From contig DWVP01000009.1 in NCBI GenBank assembly GCA_019120175.1, positions 1-64,000 of the forward strand: a DNA stretch of 64,000 nucleotides, in the 5' to 3' direction. Position numbers and translations under genes: made by a program. Below the pieces are notes generated by a model, which worked only from the letters and a program-made list of their open reading frames with translations, searched no databases and was not told the origin of the DNA. This document shows positions 46,224-54,073 of the stretch, piece after piece. Source of the stretch: Candidatus Corynebacterium faecigallinarum (GTDB lineage: Bacteria; Actinomycetota; Actinomycetes; Mycobacteriales; Mycobacteriaceae). Every line of letters starts with the position of its first letter. Positions within the stretch are counted from its first letter, which is position 1.

Positions 46224-46469
46224 TCAGAACGCCGAGGGGGCAGCGGTGTAGCCGGCCTTGGCGACGGCGGCGACCAGGTCGTCCACCGTGACGACGGAGG
46301 GGTTGTGCACGATTTCGATGCGGGCGGAGGCGAAGTGGACCTTCACGCTCTCGACACCGTCGAGGCGCCCGACCTTCTTCTCGATCTTGGACACGCACGA
46401 CGGGCAGGAGAAGCCTTCTGCCCGCAGGACCGTGCGGGTGGTGTTGTCGGTGGCGGATGAGGTGCTCAT
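46224..46469 (-). CDS. Heavy-metal-associated (HMA) domain protein
   Basis: The 81-residue protein is one HMA domain with the metal-binding motif GFSCPSCVSKIEKKVGRLDGV and the later VKVHFASARIEI strand. It probably binds a soft metal ion and delivers it to the ATPase just downstream. It is the first gene of the operon and an FNR-like palindrome lies upstream. Confidence 0.88.
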   Translation of the reverse strand: MSTSSATDNTTRTVLRAEGFSCPSCVSKIEKKVGRLDGVESVKVHFASARIEIVHNPSVVTVDDLVAAVAKAGYTAAPSAF

Positions 46470-46540
46470 GGTGGGTTCCTTCCCTGGTTGTTCTCTTTGT
46501 CTGACACTTCTGACGGTAGGACTGTGTCGTCCGGGAATCC

Positions 46541-46554
46541 TTGACCTGGGTCAA
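46541..46554. promoter_or_regulatory. FNR-like palindromic operator
   Basis: TTGACCTGGGTCAA matches the TTGA-N6-TCAA form of Crp/Fnr-family sites. It lies between the HMA gene and the divergent Crp/Fnr regulator, so it is a natural site for that regulator. Confidence 0.65.
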
Positions 46555-46645
46555 GATCGCCGAACTGCCGGGAACCGTCGGCTCTCCGCGACTCTCGGTG
46601 ACCATCGGTGGCCTCCCCGGCCCGGCCCGCCCCGGAGGGCACCGG

Positions 46646-46651
46646 TATCCT
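46646..46651 (+). promoter_or_regulatory. -10 element of the Crp/Fnr gene (leaderless)
   Basis: TATCCT ends eight bases before ATG 46660. Confidence 0.4.
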
Positions 46652-46659
46652 CGGAAGGC

Positions 46660-47349
46660 ATGCCGGACCATGATCTCTGCGTGACGCGGGTGCCGATCTT
46701 CCAGGGGCTCAGCCGCGACGACCAGCTGCACGTCGCAGGGTTCATCAGTCCTCTGCACGTACACAAAGGCGATGTGATCTACTCCCCCGGGCAGGCGGTG
46801 TCACGGTTGCTGGTGATGCACAGCGGATCACTGAAGGTCAGCAGGATCGGCACCAACGGGCAGGAACGTGTGCTGCGCACCGTGTCCGACGGGGAGGTGG
46901 TGGGCGAACGGGCCATGTTGACCGGTGAGCGGTCGGACGACCTGGTCACCGCGCTGGAGGACAGTCGGATGTGCACGTTGGGACATGACGACCTCGCCCG
47001 TTTGCTCGGTCGGTACCCGGATGTGGGGATCCGGATGCTGCGTACCGTGTCGGACCGGTTGGCCTCCACCGAGCGGTTGTTGGCGGCGGTGACCTCCAGC
47101 GACGTCAGTGCCCGGGTGGCCGCCTACCTGTTGGACCAGCCCGGTCAGGTGCGCGACGGGATGGTCGTGGTGCACCTGCCCATGGCGAAGCACGATGTGG
47201 CGGCGTATCTGGGGACCACGCCGGAGACGTTGAGCCGGCGGCTGGCGGCGCTGGCGTCAGCGGGCATCGTCGAACTGCAGGGGCGGCGGGACGTGGTCGT
47301 GCGTGACCCGGATGCCCTGGAGCGCATGGCGGCCGGTGACGCCGACTGA
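46660..47349 (+). CDS. Crp/Fnr-family transcriptional regulator
   Basis: The 229-residue protein has a cyclic-nucleotide-type sensor domain (GDVIYSPGQAVSRLLVMHSGSLKV, GEVVGERAMLTGE) and a C-terminal Crp helix-turn-helix (MAKHDVAAYLGTTPETLSRRLAALASAGIVELQGRRDVVV). A few Cys residues lie in the sensor domain (DLCVTR, MCTLGH), but no Fe-S cluster pattern is clear. With the HMA and ATPase genes it forms a divergent metal cassette, which it probably controls. Confidence 0.85.
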   Translation: MPDHDLCVTRVPIFQGLSRDDQLHVAGFISPLHVHKGDVIYSPGQAVSRLLVMHSGSLKVSRIGTNGQERVLRTVSDGEVVGERAMLTGERSDDLVTALEDSRMCTLGHDDLARLLGRYPDVGIRMLRTVSDRLASTERLLAAVTSSDVSARVAAYLLDQPGQVRDGMVVVHLPMAKHDVAAYLGTTPETLSRRLAALASAGIVELQGRRDVVVRDPDALERMAAGDAD

Positions 47350-47556
47350 GGGTTGCATCGGGTGGCAGGCCGGACGTCTGCTCAACTGGTGCCGCCGTCG
47401 GTCACGGTCCGCCACCGTCGCCCGCTGCCGACCACGGCCGCCCAGGTATCAGGGGATTCACAGCCTTCTCCCGCGTGCCTGACTACGCGGTGAGGCCGCC
47501 GATGGGGGATAATCGTCGGCGTACAACTGTCTAACGGAGGCCGGCGTAACACTTCT

Positions 47557-49671
47557 ATGAGCGCAACCACTGAGATGAGCGACACCCGCGACGAGCAGGC
47601 GAACCCTGCCGAGGTCGGTGAGACCACGAGCGACAAGGGCTTCGACCCGCGGCGACTCGCCCGGGTCATCCTGCCGAAGCGCGGTGAACCCAGGGACGTC
47701 CGTTCCCTGTACATCGTGGAGAACGAGTCCACCCCGGGGCGTGTCACCGCCCTGGACCGCACGTCTGCCCACATCCCCGCGGGCACCGAGGTCAGCTTCG
47801 AGACCTACTTCAACGGGTTCCCGGCGTCCTACTGGCGCCGCTGGAGCCAGCTGGACGAGGTCCAGCTCCGTGTCGAGATCACCGGCGACGCCCGCATCGA
47901 CATCTACCGTTCCAAGATCGACGGCTCGCGCATCGCGGTCACCGGCGGCATCGTCGAGGTCGACGAGGACGGTCACGGTATCGCCGAGTTCACCGTCTCG
48001 CTGGCGCCCTTCGAGGACGGCGGCTGGATCTGGTTCGACATCACCTGTGAGTCCGACACCACCATCCACCAGGCCGGCTGGTACGCCACCAAGGACGCGG
48101 CAGGTCAGACGCTCGTGTCCGACACCGTCGTCGTCGACCATGCGACCGGAGAGAGCACCACCCTGAAGGCGGGGGATGTCCTGGACGCCCCTGAGCCGCG
48201 GGTGACCATCGGTATCCCCACGTTCAACCGTCCCACCGACGCCGTCGCCGCACTGGAGGCCCTGGCGTCCGACCCGGTCGTCGACTCGGTCATCGACACG
48301 CTGATCATGCCCGACCAGGGCTCCAAGCACCCCAATGACGAGCCTGGCTTCCCCGCGGTGCAGGAGCACTTCGGCGACCGGCTGCGCATGCCGGTGCAGG
48401 GCAACCTCGGTGGTTCCGGCGGCTACTCCCGCATCATGTACGAGGCCCGCCACCCGGAGCGCGGCACCGACAGCCCGTTCATCCTGTACATGGACGATGA
48501 CATCGACATCGAGCCGGACAGCGTCCTGCGTTCCCTGGCCGCGTCCCGCTACGCGGCGTCCCCGATGCTCGTCGGCGGCCAGATGCTGAACCTGCAGGAG
48601 CGCTCCCACCTGCACACCATGGGTGAGATCATCGACCGCGGCAGCTTCATGTGGACCGCCGCGCCGCACACCCACTACGACCACGACTTCTACAACCATC
48701 CGCTGCGCGACCGTGGTGAGTACGGTGAGAACGCCTCCGGCGAGAAGGTCGACTCCAAGGACCTGCACCGCCGCATCGACGCCGACTACAACGGCTGGTG
48801 GATGTGCATGATCCCGCGTGTCGTCGCCGACACCGTCGGCCAGCCGCTGCCGCTGTTCATCAAGTGGGACGACGGCGAGTTCGGTCTCCGCGCCCGCGAC
48901 CACGGCTTCCCGACCGCCTCCTGGCCGGGCATCGCCATCTGGCACATGGCCTGGTCCGACAAGGACGACGCCATCGACTGGCAGGCTTACTTCCACCTGC
49001 GCAACCGGCTGATCGTCGCCGCACTGCAGCACGAGGGCAGCCCCAACGGCATCATCACCTCGATGACCAAGGCCACCGCCAAGCATCTGATGTGCCTGGA
49101 GTACTCCACCGTCGCCATCCAGAACGAGGCGATGAAGGACTTCCTGGCCGGCCCGGACCAGCTCTTCGAGATCCTGGAGACCGCCCTGCCGCGGATCAAC
49201 GCGCTGCGCAAGACCTACCCGGACGCCGTGGTCGTTCCGTCGGCCGCAGAGCTTCCCGCCCCGGCCGGTGGCCCCGCGAAGCTGACCGACATCCCGGTGA
49301 AGCCCTGGACCAAGATCAGTCGTCTTGCGAAGGTGGTGGCCAACAACCTGCGGTCGGCCGACCCGCACTTCCACGATGTGCCGCAGGTCAACCTGCCGCC
49401 CATCGAGGCCCGTTGGTTCTCCCTGGGCCGGCTCGACGGGGTCACCGTGACCACCGCCGACGGCCGTGGCGTGGTGTATCGCAAGCGGGACCGGGACAAG
49501 GCGCTGGAGCTGGCGAAGGAGTCCGCCCGCCTGCAGAAGGACGTGATGGCCCGCTTCGACGAGATGCGCCAGCGCTACCGCGTCGCGCACCCTGAGCTGA
49601 CCAGCGTGGACGCCTGGTCGAAGATCTTCGAGCCGGACACGGTGAGCCCGGAGAGTGACTCCGATGAGTGA
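47557..49671 (+). CDS. glfT2: Galactofuranosyltransferase GlfT2
   Basis: The 704-residue enzyme polymerises galactan from UDP-galactofuranose. It has an N-terminal beta-rich domain (SFETYFNGFPASYWRRWS), a GT-A domain with GIPTFNRPTDAVAALEAL, the metal-binding ILYMDDDIDIEPDSVLR and WHMAWSDKDDAIDW, and a C-terminal helical domain. It is typical of corynebacterial and mycobacterial GlfT2. The reading frame is intact. The PAP2 phosphatase starts inside its last eight bases. Confidence 0.95.
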   Translation: MSATTEMSDTRDEQANPAEVGETTSDKGFDPRRLARVILPKRGEPRDVRSLYIVENESTPGRVTALDRTSAHIPAGTEVSFETYFNGFPASYWRRWSQLDEVQLRVEITGDARIDIYRSKIDGSRIAVTGGIVEVDEDGHGIAEFTVSLAPFEDGGWIWFDITCESDTTIHQAGWYATKDAAGQTLVSDTVVVDHATGESTTLKAGDVLDAPEPRVTIGIPTFNRPTDAVAALEALASDPVVDSVIDTLIMPDQGSKHPNDEPGFPAVQEHFGDRLRMPVQGNLGGSGGYSRIMYEARHPERGTDSPFILYMDDDIDIEPDSVLRSLAASRYAASPMLVGGQMLNLQERSHLHTMGEIIDRGSFMWTAAPHTHYDHDFYNHPLRDRGEYGENASGEKVDSKDLHRRIDADYNGWWMCMIPRVVADTVGQPLPLFIKWDDGEFGLRARDHGFPTASWPGIAIWHMAWSDKDDAIDWQAYFHLRNRLIVAALQHEGSPNGIITSMTKATAKHLMCLEYSTVAIQNEAMKDFLAGPDQLFEILETALPRINALRKTYPDAVVVPSAAELPAPAGGPAKLTDIPVKPWTKISRLAKVVANNLRSADPHFHDVPQVNLPPIEARWFSLGRLDGVTVTTADGRGVVYRKRDRDKALELAKESARLQKDVMARFDEMRQRYRVAHPELTSVDAWSKIFEPDTVSPESDSDE

Positions 49672-50239
49672 GTGCGAGGCCGGGATTCTCGTCGGCCTGC
49701 AGGACGCCCTGTTGCCGCAGGGCGGCGGCGCTGACGGCTCCAGGAACAACACCGTGCAGGCGACCGCCCGCGGGCTCAGCCACTTCGGTGAGCACGCCCT
49801 CGGCTGGTTCGCCCTGTCCGCCGCTGGTGCCGCACTGTCGGCGACGCGTCCGGAGCAGCGCAACCGGTGGCTGGAGGTGGGCGTCTCGGCGTTCACCGCC
49901 CACGCCGCTTCGGTGGTGCTCAAGCGGGTCGTCCGACGGAAGCGTCCGCACGACCCACGGATCCGCGTCGGGGTCGCCACCCCCTCGAAGCTGAGTTTCC
50001 CGTCCTCGCATTCCACCTCGACGGCTGCGGCGCTGGTGTCCACCAGCCGGGTCGTCGGAAACCCCCTGCCCATGGCGGGTATTCCGGTGATGATGCTTTC
50101 CCGCCTCATTCTCGGGGTACACTACCCCACCGATGTGGTCGCCGGGGTCGCCCTCGGCGTCGCCACCGAGCAGGCCATGCACCGTGCGGCCGGTCGCGTT
50201 GTGGCCCCCACCGAAACAGTGAAGGAGAGCGTCCGATGA
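49664..50239 (+). CDS. PAP2-type phosphatase (decaprenyl-phosphoryl-ribose pathway)
   Basis: The 191-residue membrane protein has the PAP2 motifs KRVVRRKRPHDPR, SFPSSHSTST and SRLILGVHYPTDVVAG. Its location between glfT2 and ubiA matches the phosphatase (Rv3807c type) proposed to remove phosphate from decaprenyl-phosphoryl-5-phosphoribose in the making of the arabinose donor. I chose ATG 49664 over GTG 49655. It overlaps both neighbours, so the three genes form one translationally coupled operon. Confidence 0.87.
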   Translation: MSECEAGILVGLQDALLPQGGGADGSRNNTVQATARGLSHFGEHALGWFALSAAGAALSATRPEQRNRWLEVGVSAFTAHAASVVLKRVVRRKRPHDPRIRVGVATPSKLSFPSSHSTSTAAALVSTSRVVGNPLPMAGIPVMMLSRLILGVHYPTDVVAGVALGVATEQAMHRAAGRVVAPTETVKESVR

Positions 50240-51330
50240 CCCGACCAGGGGCAGACCCGGAGTTCGACCCGGCGGAGACCCAGGACACCAATGAGCGTCC
50301 GGTGTTCATCGGTTCCGAGCCGCACACGTCCGGTCTCGAGGAGCCCGCGCAGTGGGAGGACCGGACCTACGCCCAGGCGGAGGCCGAGGGTGCCGCCGAC
50401 ACCGACGGTGCCGGCCCCAAGGCGCCGAAGAACCTGCCGGACGCGATGATCAAGGCGCTGCGGCCGAAGCAGTGGGTGAAGAACGTCCTGGTGGTCGCCG
50501 CACCGGCCGCCGCCGGTGGCGAGCTGCTCTTCGACGGTCGGGTCATCACCGACATCCTCATCGCCTTCATCGTCTTCTGTCTCGGTGCGTCCTCGATCTA
50601 CCTGGTCAACGATGCCAAGGACGTCGAGTCCGACCGCCAGCACCCGACCAAGCGCTTCCGTCCGATCGCGGCCGGTATGCTCCCGGTCGGCCTGGCCTAC
50701 GCCATGGCGGTGACGCTGATCGTCGCCGCCGTGGGGCTGAGTTTCCTGGCCACCAATGGTGCGCCCCTGGCGATCGTCATCGCGGTGTACATCGGGCTGC
50801 AGCTGGGCTACTGCTTCGGCTGGAAGCACCAGCCGGTCATCGACATCGCCTTGGTGTCCAGCGGATTCATGCTGCGCACCATGGCCGGTGGTGTGGCCGC
50901 CGGGATTGTGCTGTCGCAGTGGTTCCTGCTGATCGCCGCCTTCGGTTCGCTGTTCATGGCTGCGGGTAAGCGCTATGCGGAGTTGAAGCTGTCGCTGCGG
51001 TCCGGGGCGAAGATCCGCAAGTCCCTGGAGAGCTACACCCCGACCTACCTCCGTTTCGTGTGGACGTTGGCGGCCACCGCCGTCGTCGTGTTCTACGCCC
51101 TGTGGGGCTTCGACATGAGCCAGGCGCACCCCGGCCAGGCCGCGGTCTGGTACCAGATCTCGATGGTGCCCTTCACCGTGGCGATCCTGCGGTACGCCGC
51201 GGACGTCGACCGGGGCGAGGGTGGTGCGCCGGACGAGATCGCACTCAACGACCGCACCCTGCAGGCACTGGCCCTGCTGTGGGTCGCCACGATCGCCGTC
51301 GCGGTGTACCTGATCCCGGCTCTGACCTAG
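50236..51330 (+). CDS. ubiA: Decaprenyl-phosphate phosphoribosyltransferase (UbiA)
   Basis: The 364-residue membrane enzyme joins decaprenyl phosphate and phosphoribosyl pyrophosphate, the first step to the arabinose donor. It has an Asp/Glu-rich cytoplasmic tail of about 70 residues, then RPKQWVKNVLVVAAP, the NDAKDVESDRQHPTKRFRPIA motif and AAGKRYAELK. It starts inside the PAP2 gene. The frame is intact. Next downstream would be expected aftB, but none is present. Confidence 0.92.
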   Translation: MTRPGADPEFDPAETQDTNERPVFIGSEPHTSGLEEPAQWEDRTYAQAEAEGAADTDGAGPKAPKNLPDAMIKALRPKQWVKNVLVVAAPAAAGGELLFDGRVITDILIAFIVFCLGASSIYLVNDAKDVESDRQHPTKRFRPIAAGMLPVGLAYAMAVTLIVAAVGLSFLATNGAPLAIVIAVYIGLQLGYCFGWKHQPVIDIALVSSGFMLRTMAGGVAAGIVLSQWFLLIAAFGSLFMAAGKRYAELKLSLRSGAKIRKSLESYTPTYLRFVWTLAATAVVVFYALWGFDMSQAHPGQAAVWYQISMVPFTVAILRYAADVDRGEGGAPDEIALNDRTLQALALLWVATIAVAVYLIPALT

Positions 51331-51576
51331 TTTTCCCTGGTCGGGATGCCGGTGGCCGGGTCTGATCGGACCGGATACGGCGGAATCCGTTTCGGGTGTA
51401 ACGCCCCGGTGGGTTCCGCCGTTTTATTGTCAGACAAGATCACTTTTTGGTAACGTCCCCGGAGTGATGTTTGCCTCCGCCTAACCAGGCCCGAACCACC
51501 GGGCCAGCCACCGAGGCGGGGGATGCAAGAGAAACTGTGGTGACGCACGTTTCAAGAGACGCATGTAAAGGAAGAC

Positions 51577-52632
51577 ATGAAGACTGCCTCCGGAAAGCAC
51601 CGGTCTGCGACCGGTACTCGGGCCCTGGGTCGTAAGATCACTGCCCTCATTGTCGCGATCGGTACCGCGCTGGGTGTCACCATGGTGGCCGCTCCGAGCG
51701 CCGCTGCAGACGATCGGGGCATGCTGGGCCCGAACTGTACCTGGAGTAACGACAACTACTACGTGCAGAACTGCTGGTTCAACTCCCCGTCGATGGGGCA
51801 GAAGATCCAGGTGCAGATCAAGCGCTCCAACAGCGACGCCGCCATCTACCTGCTGGACGGCCTGCGTGCCCGCCAGGACTGGAACGGCTGGACCAAGCAG
51901 GGCTTCGCCCACCGGATGTTCGTCAACGACGACGTCAACCTGATCATGCCGGTCGGTGGCCCCTCCCAGTTCTACGCTGACTGGATCGGCCCCTACGGTG
52001 GCTCCAAGGGTCCGTTCAAGCCGCGCTGGGAGACCTTCCTGACCCAGGAGCTGCCGTACCAGCTGCAGCGTGACTACGGCATCAGCCCGAACCGCAACGC
52101 CCTGGTTGGCCTGTCGATGGGTGGTACCGCCGCCATCAACCTGGCTTCGCGTCACCGCAACCAGTTCAAGCAGGCGACCACGCTGTCCGGTTACCTGAAC
52201 ACCACCTACCCGGGTATGTACATGGCCCTGCAGTACGCCATGAACGAGGGTTCCCCGGGCGCGAACGTCTGGGACATGTGGGGCCACCCGCTGCACCCGA
52301 CCCGTTTCCAGAACGACCCGCTGCTCAACGCACCGAAGCTCACCGGCATGCCGGTGTACATCTCCGCCGCCGGCGGTATCCCCGGCCCGCGCGACGACTT
52401 CATGGCCAACCCGGCCGGCGGTGTCGCCGGTGTCGCCCTGGAGTGGGTCTCCCGCGGCTCCACCGCCACTTTCGAGCTGGCCGCCCGTGCCGCCGGTGCC
52501 CGCGTCGACGTGAGCTACCCGGCCGTCGGAGTCCACAACTGGACCCTGTGGACCCCAGAGCTGCAGAAGGCACGTCCGAAGATCCTGGACGCCCTGAACG
52601 TCTGCTACCGTGCCGGCAAGGTGACCTGCTAG
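51577..52632 (+). CDS. Mycolyltransferase, antigen 85 family
   Basis: The 351-residue secreted enzyme transfers mycolates between trehalose monomycolate and acceptors. After a signal peptide (LIVAIGTALGVTMVA, cleaved after SAAA) it has the Ag85 core with WETFLTQELPYQL and the nucleophile GLSMGG (Ser about residue 180). The end has VGVHNWTLW with the His. No LGFP repeats are present. A Cys pair lies near NCTWSNDNYYVQNCWF. It occupies the cmt2/fbpA position after ubiA. Confidence 0.93.
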   Translation: MKTASGKHRSATGTRALGRKITALIVAIGTALGVTMVAAPSAAADDRGMLGPNCTWSNDNYYVQNCWFNSPSMGQKIQVQIKRSNSDAAIYLLDGLRARQDWNGWTKQGFAHRMFVNDDVNLIMPVGGPSQFYADWIGPYGGSKGPFKPRWETFLTQELPYQLQRDYGISPNRNALVGLSMGGTAAINLASRHRNQFKQATTLSGYLNTTYPGMYMALQYAMNEGSPGANVWDMWGHPLHPTRFQNDPLLNAPKLTGMPVYISAAGGIPGPRDDFMANPAGGVAGVALEWVSRGSTATFELAARAAGARVDVSYPAVGVHNWTLWTPELQKARPKILDALNVCYRAGKVTC

Positions 52633-52685
52633 TCGCCGACAGCGCAGGCCGACCGCGTGGGATGACCGAGCGTGACGCCCGATCC

Positions 52686-52728
52686 ACCCGAGGGGGTGGG
52701 ACCCGAGAAGGGTCCCACCCCCTCGGGT
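52686..52728 (+). terminator. Strong rho-independent terminator
   Basis: A 19-base-pair perfect stem with loop GAGAA is followed by TTTTCTGTCTTT. It ends transcription of the mycolyltransferase gene. Confidence 0.92.
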
Positions 52729-52781
52729 TTTCTGTCTTTCGGCCCCCGCATCATTCGGGTTCCTGCCCTCGTCACCTCAGC

Positions 52782-52827
52782 CCCGCTCCCGGGTGGTTCT
52801 GACCCCTTCTCACCACCCGGGAGCGGG
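52782..52827. repeat. 16-base inverted repeat
   Basis: CCCGCTCCCGGGTGGT and ACCACCCGGGAGCGGG are perfect complements with a 14-base loop. Confidence 0.85.
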
Positions 52828-52853
52828 AGTGAGAGCAACTCAGGCGAAACCCC

Positions 52854-52920
52854 GTCAGGTTTGAGGTGCGTGAGTGTGGTTCTCGCGGCGCAAACCACCC
52901 TGGAACACCTCAAACCTGAC
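52854..52920. repeat. 15-base inverted repeat with inner stem
   Basis: GTCAGGTTTGAGGTG (52854-52868) and its complement (52906-52920) are perfect, and an inner GTGGTT/AACCAC stem lies in the 37-base loop. A small open frame here (52672-52938) is not gene-like. Confidence 0.8.
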
Positions 52921-52994
52921 ACGGAAGATGGCCCCTGAAGCAGATGGGAGTGCTTCCCCTGGTGAAACCTCTCCCACCGGCGGTGAGGGCGGCC

Positions 52995-53000
52995 TACACT
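52995..53000 (+). promoter_or_regulatory. -10 element of the hemolysin III-like gene (leaderless)
   Basis: TACACT ends eight bases before ATG 53009. Confidence 0.4.
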
Positions 53001-53008
53001 TGGCCGAC

Positions 53009-53761
53009 ATGAATGCAGAATCATCGGCTGCACCGACAGGATCGTCCGGACCGGGAGAGCGGCAGCCCACCTCACCGGAGCGTCCTCGGCTGCGACGACG
53101 CCCCGTCGACCGGGGTGAGCGCCCCTACCTCCGCGGACGCCTGCACGAGAACGCCGCCTGGTATTTCGGGGGAACCGGGACCGCGCTGACCATCACGTCC
53201 TTCGTCCTGCACGGTTCGGCGGCGCTGTCGTGGATCACTGCGCTGTACGCCCTGTGTCTCATCGGCCTGTTCACCGTCTCCGCGCTGTACCACCGGGCAC
53301 CCTGGCGCAGCGTGAACACGGTGCAGGCCTGGCGGCGGGCCGATCACTCGATGATCGCGGTGTTCATCGCCGGCACATACGGGCCGGTCGCGGTCTTCGC
53401 CTTCGACAGCTGGTCGGAGGGACTGTGGATCCTGCCGGCATGTTGGGCATTGGCGATCGCCGCCGTGGCATTGAACGTGTTCTGGATCGGTCACCCGCGG
53501 TGGGTCGACGTGGTGGTCTACCTGGCGCTCGGCTGGTTGGCTCTGCTGAAGATCGGAGGCTTCGTCGAAGCGATCCCCACGGTCCCGGGACTGCTGATCG
53601 TCGCCGGCGGTGTGGTCTATTCACTGGGTGCGGTGGTCTACGGGTTGAAACTGCCGAACCCCTCGGACCGGTGGTTCGGATTCCACGAGGTCTTCCATGC
53701 CGCCACGATCGTCGCCGGCGGGCTGCACCACATCGCGATCTGGTTGCTGATCCTCGGCTGA
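53009..53761 (+). CDS. Hemolysin III / PAQR-family membrane protein
   Basis: The 250-residue protein has a cytoplasmic tail of about 45 residues and seven membrane segments. It shows SALYHRAPW with the first conserved motif, RRADHSMIAVFIAGTYGP with the second and FGFHEVFHAATIVAGGLHH with the His-rich third. These are the zinc-binding motifs of the PAQR/hemolysin III superfamily. Membrane lipid or stress roles have been proposed for relatives. It has its own leaderless promoter. Confidence 0.85.
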   Translation: MNAESSAAPTGSSGPGERQPTSPERPRLRRRPVDRGERPYLRGRLHENAAWYFGGTGTALTITSFVLHGSAALSWITALYALCLIGLFTVSALYHRAPWRSVNTVQAWRRADHSMIAVFIAGTYGPVAVFAFDSWSEGLWILPACWALAIAAVALNVFWIGHPRWVDVVVYLALGWLALLKIGGFVEAIPTVPGLLIVAGGVVYSLGAVVYGLKLPNPSDRWFGFHEVFHAATIVAGGLHHIAIWLLILG

Positions 53762-53768
53762 TTTCTGT

Positions 53769-53790
53769 CGGGACCCTGCGGCAGGTCCCG
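53769..53790 (+). terminator. Hairpin after the hemolysin III-like gene
   Basis: CGGGACC and GGTCCCG pair with an eight-base loop; the T run after it is weak. Confidence 0.45.
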
Positions 53791-54073
53791 CCGCGGATCG
53801 GTCTTTCTGACGTCCCCTAGTACGTTAACTCTTAAGTAAAACTTGATAGTTGTGGCGTGTTGCCACGGTCACCGCAGGTATCACTGCCATAATGACCGTG
53901 CACAACACAACTACAACGTCATGAACCACTCAACTGGCCGGACCACGGATGTCGGCTAGGGCCAGGCAGCGGGAGGGGAACCTGCTGCCTGGCCCCGGCG
54001 AGACCGGTGCCACGGCATGCCTCCCGGTCATGGCATGTTGAGCACCAACCAACGAAGGAAGAACGTCACCACC
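53791..54073. other. AT-rich leader and promoter region of the PS1-type gene
   Basis: Positions 53815-53850 are AT-rich for this genome (TTAACTCTTAAGTAAAACTTGA) and probably hold the promoter. The following 200 bases form a long leader without a supported gene. AAGGAAG lies 12 bases before the ATG at 54074. Confidence 0.5.

Noticed and set aside
47458..50109. An 883-residue open frame antisense to glfT2
   Set aside because: It lies opposite a well-supported gene with conserved motifs, and its protein is low-complexity, His/Gly/Val/Asp-rich, as expected from the complement of GC-rich codons.
52672..52938. Open frame of 88 residues in the gap after the mycolyltransferase
   Set aside because: It runs through the terminator and two inverted repeats and has Pro/Gly/Ser-rich composition, so it is not gene-like.
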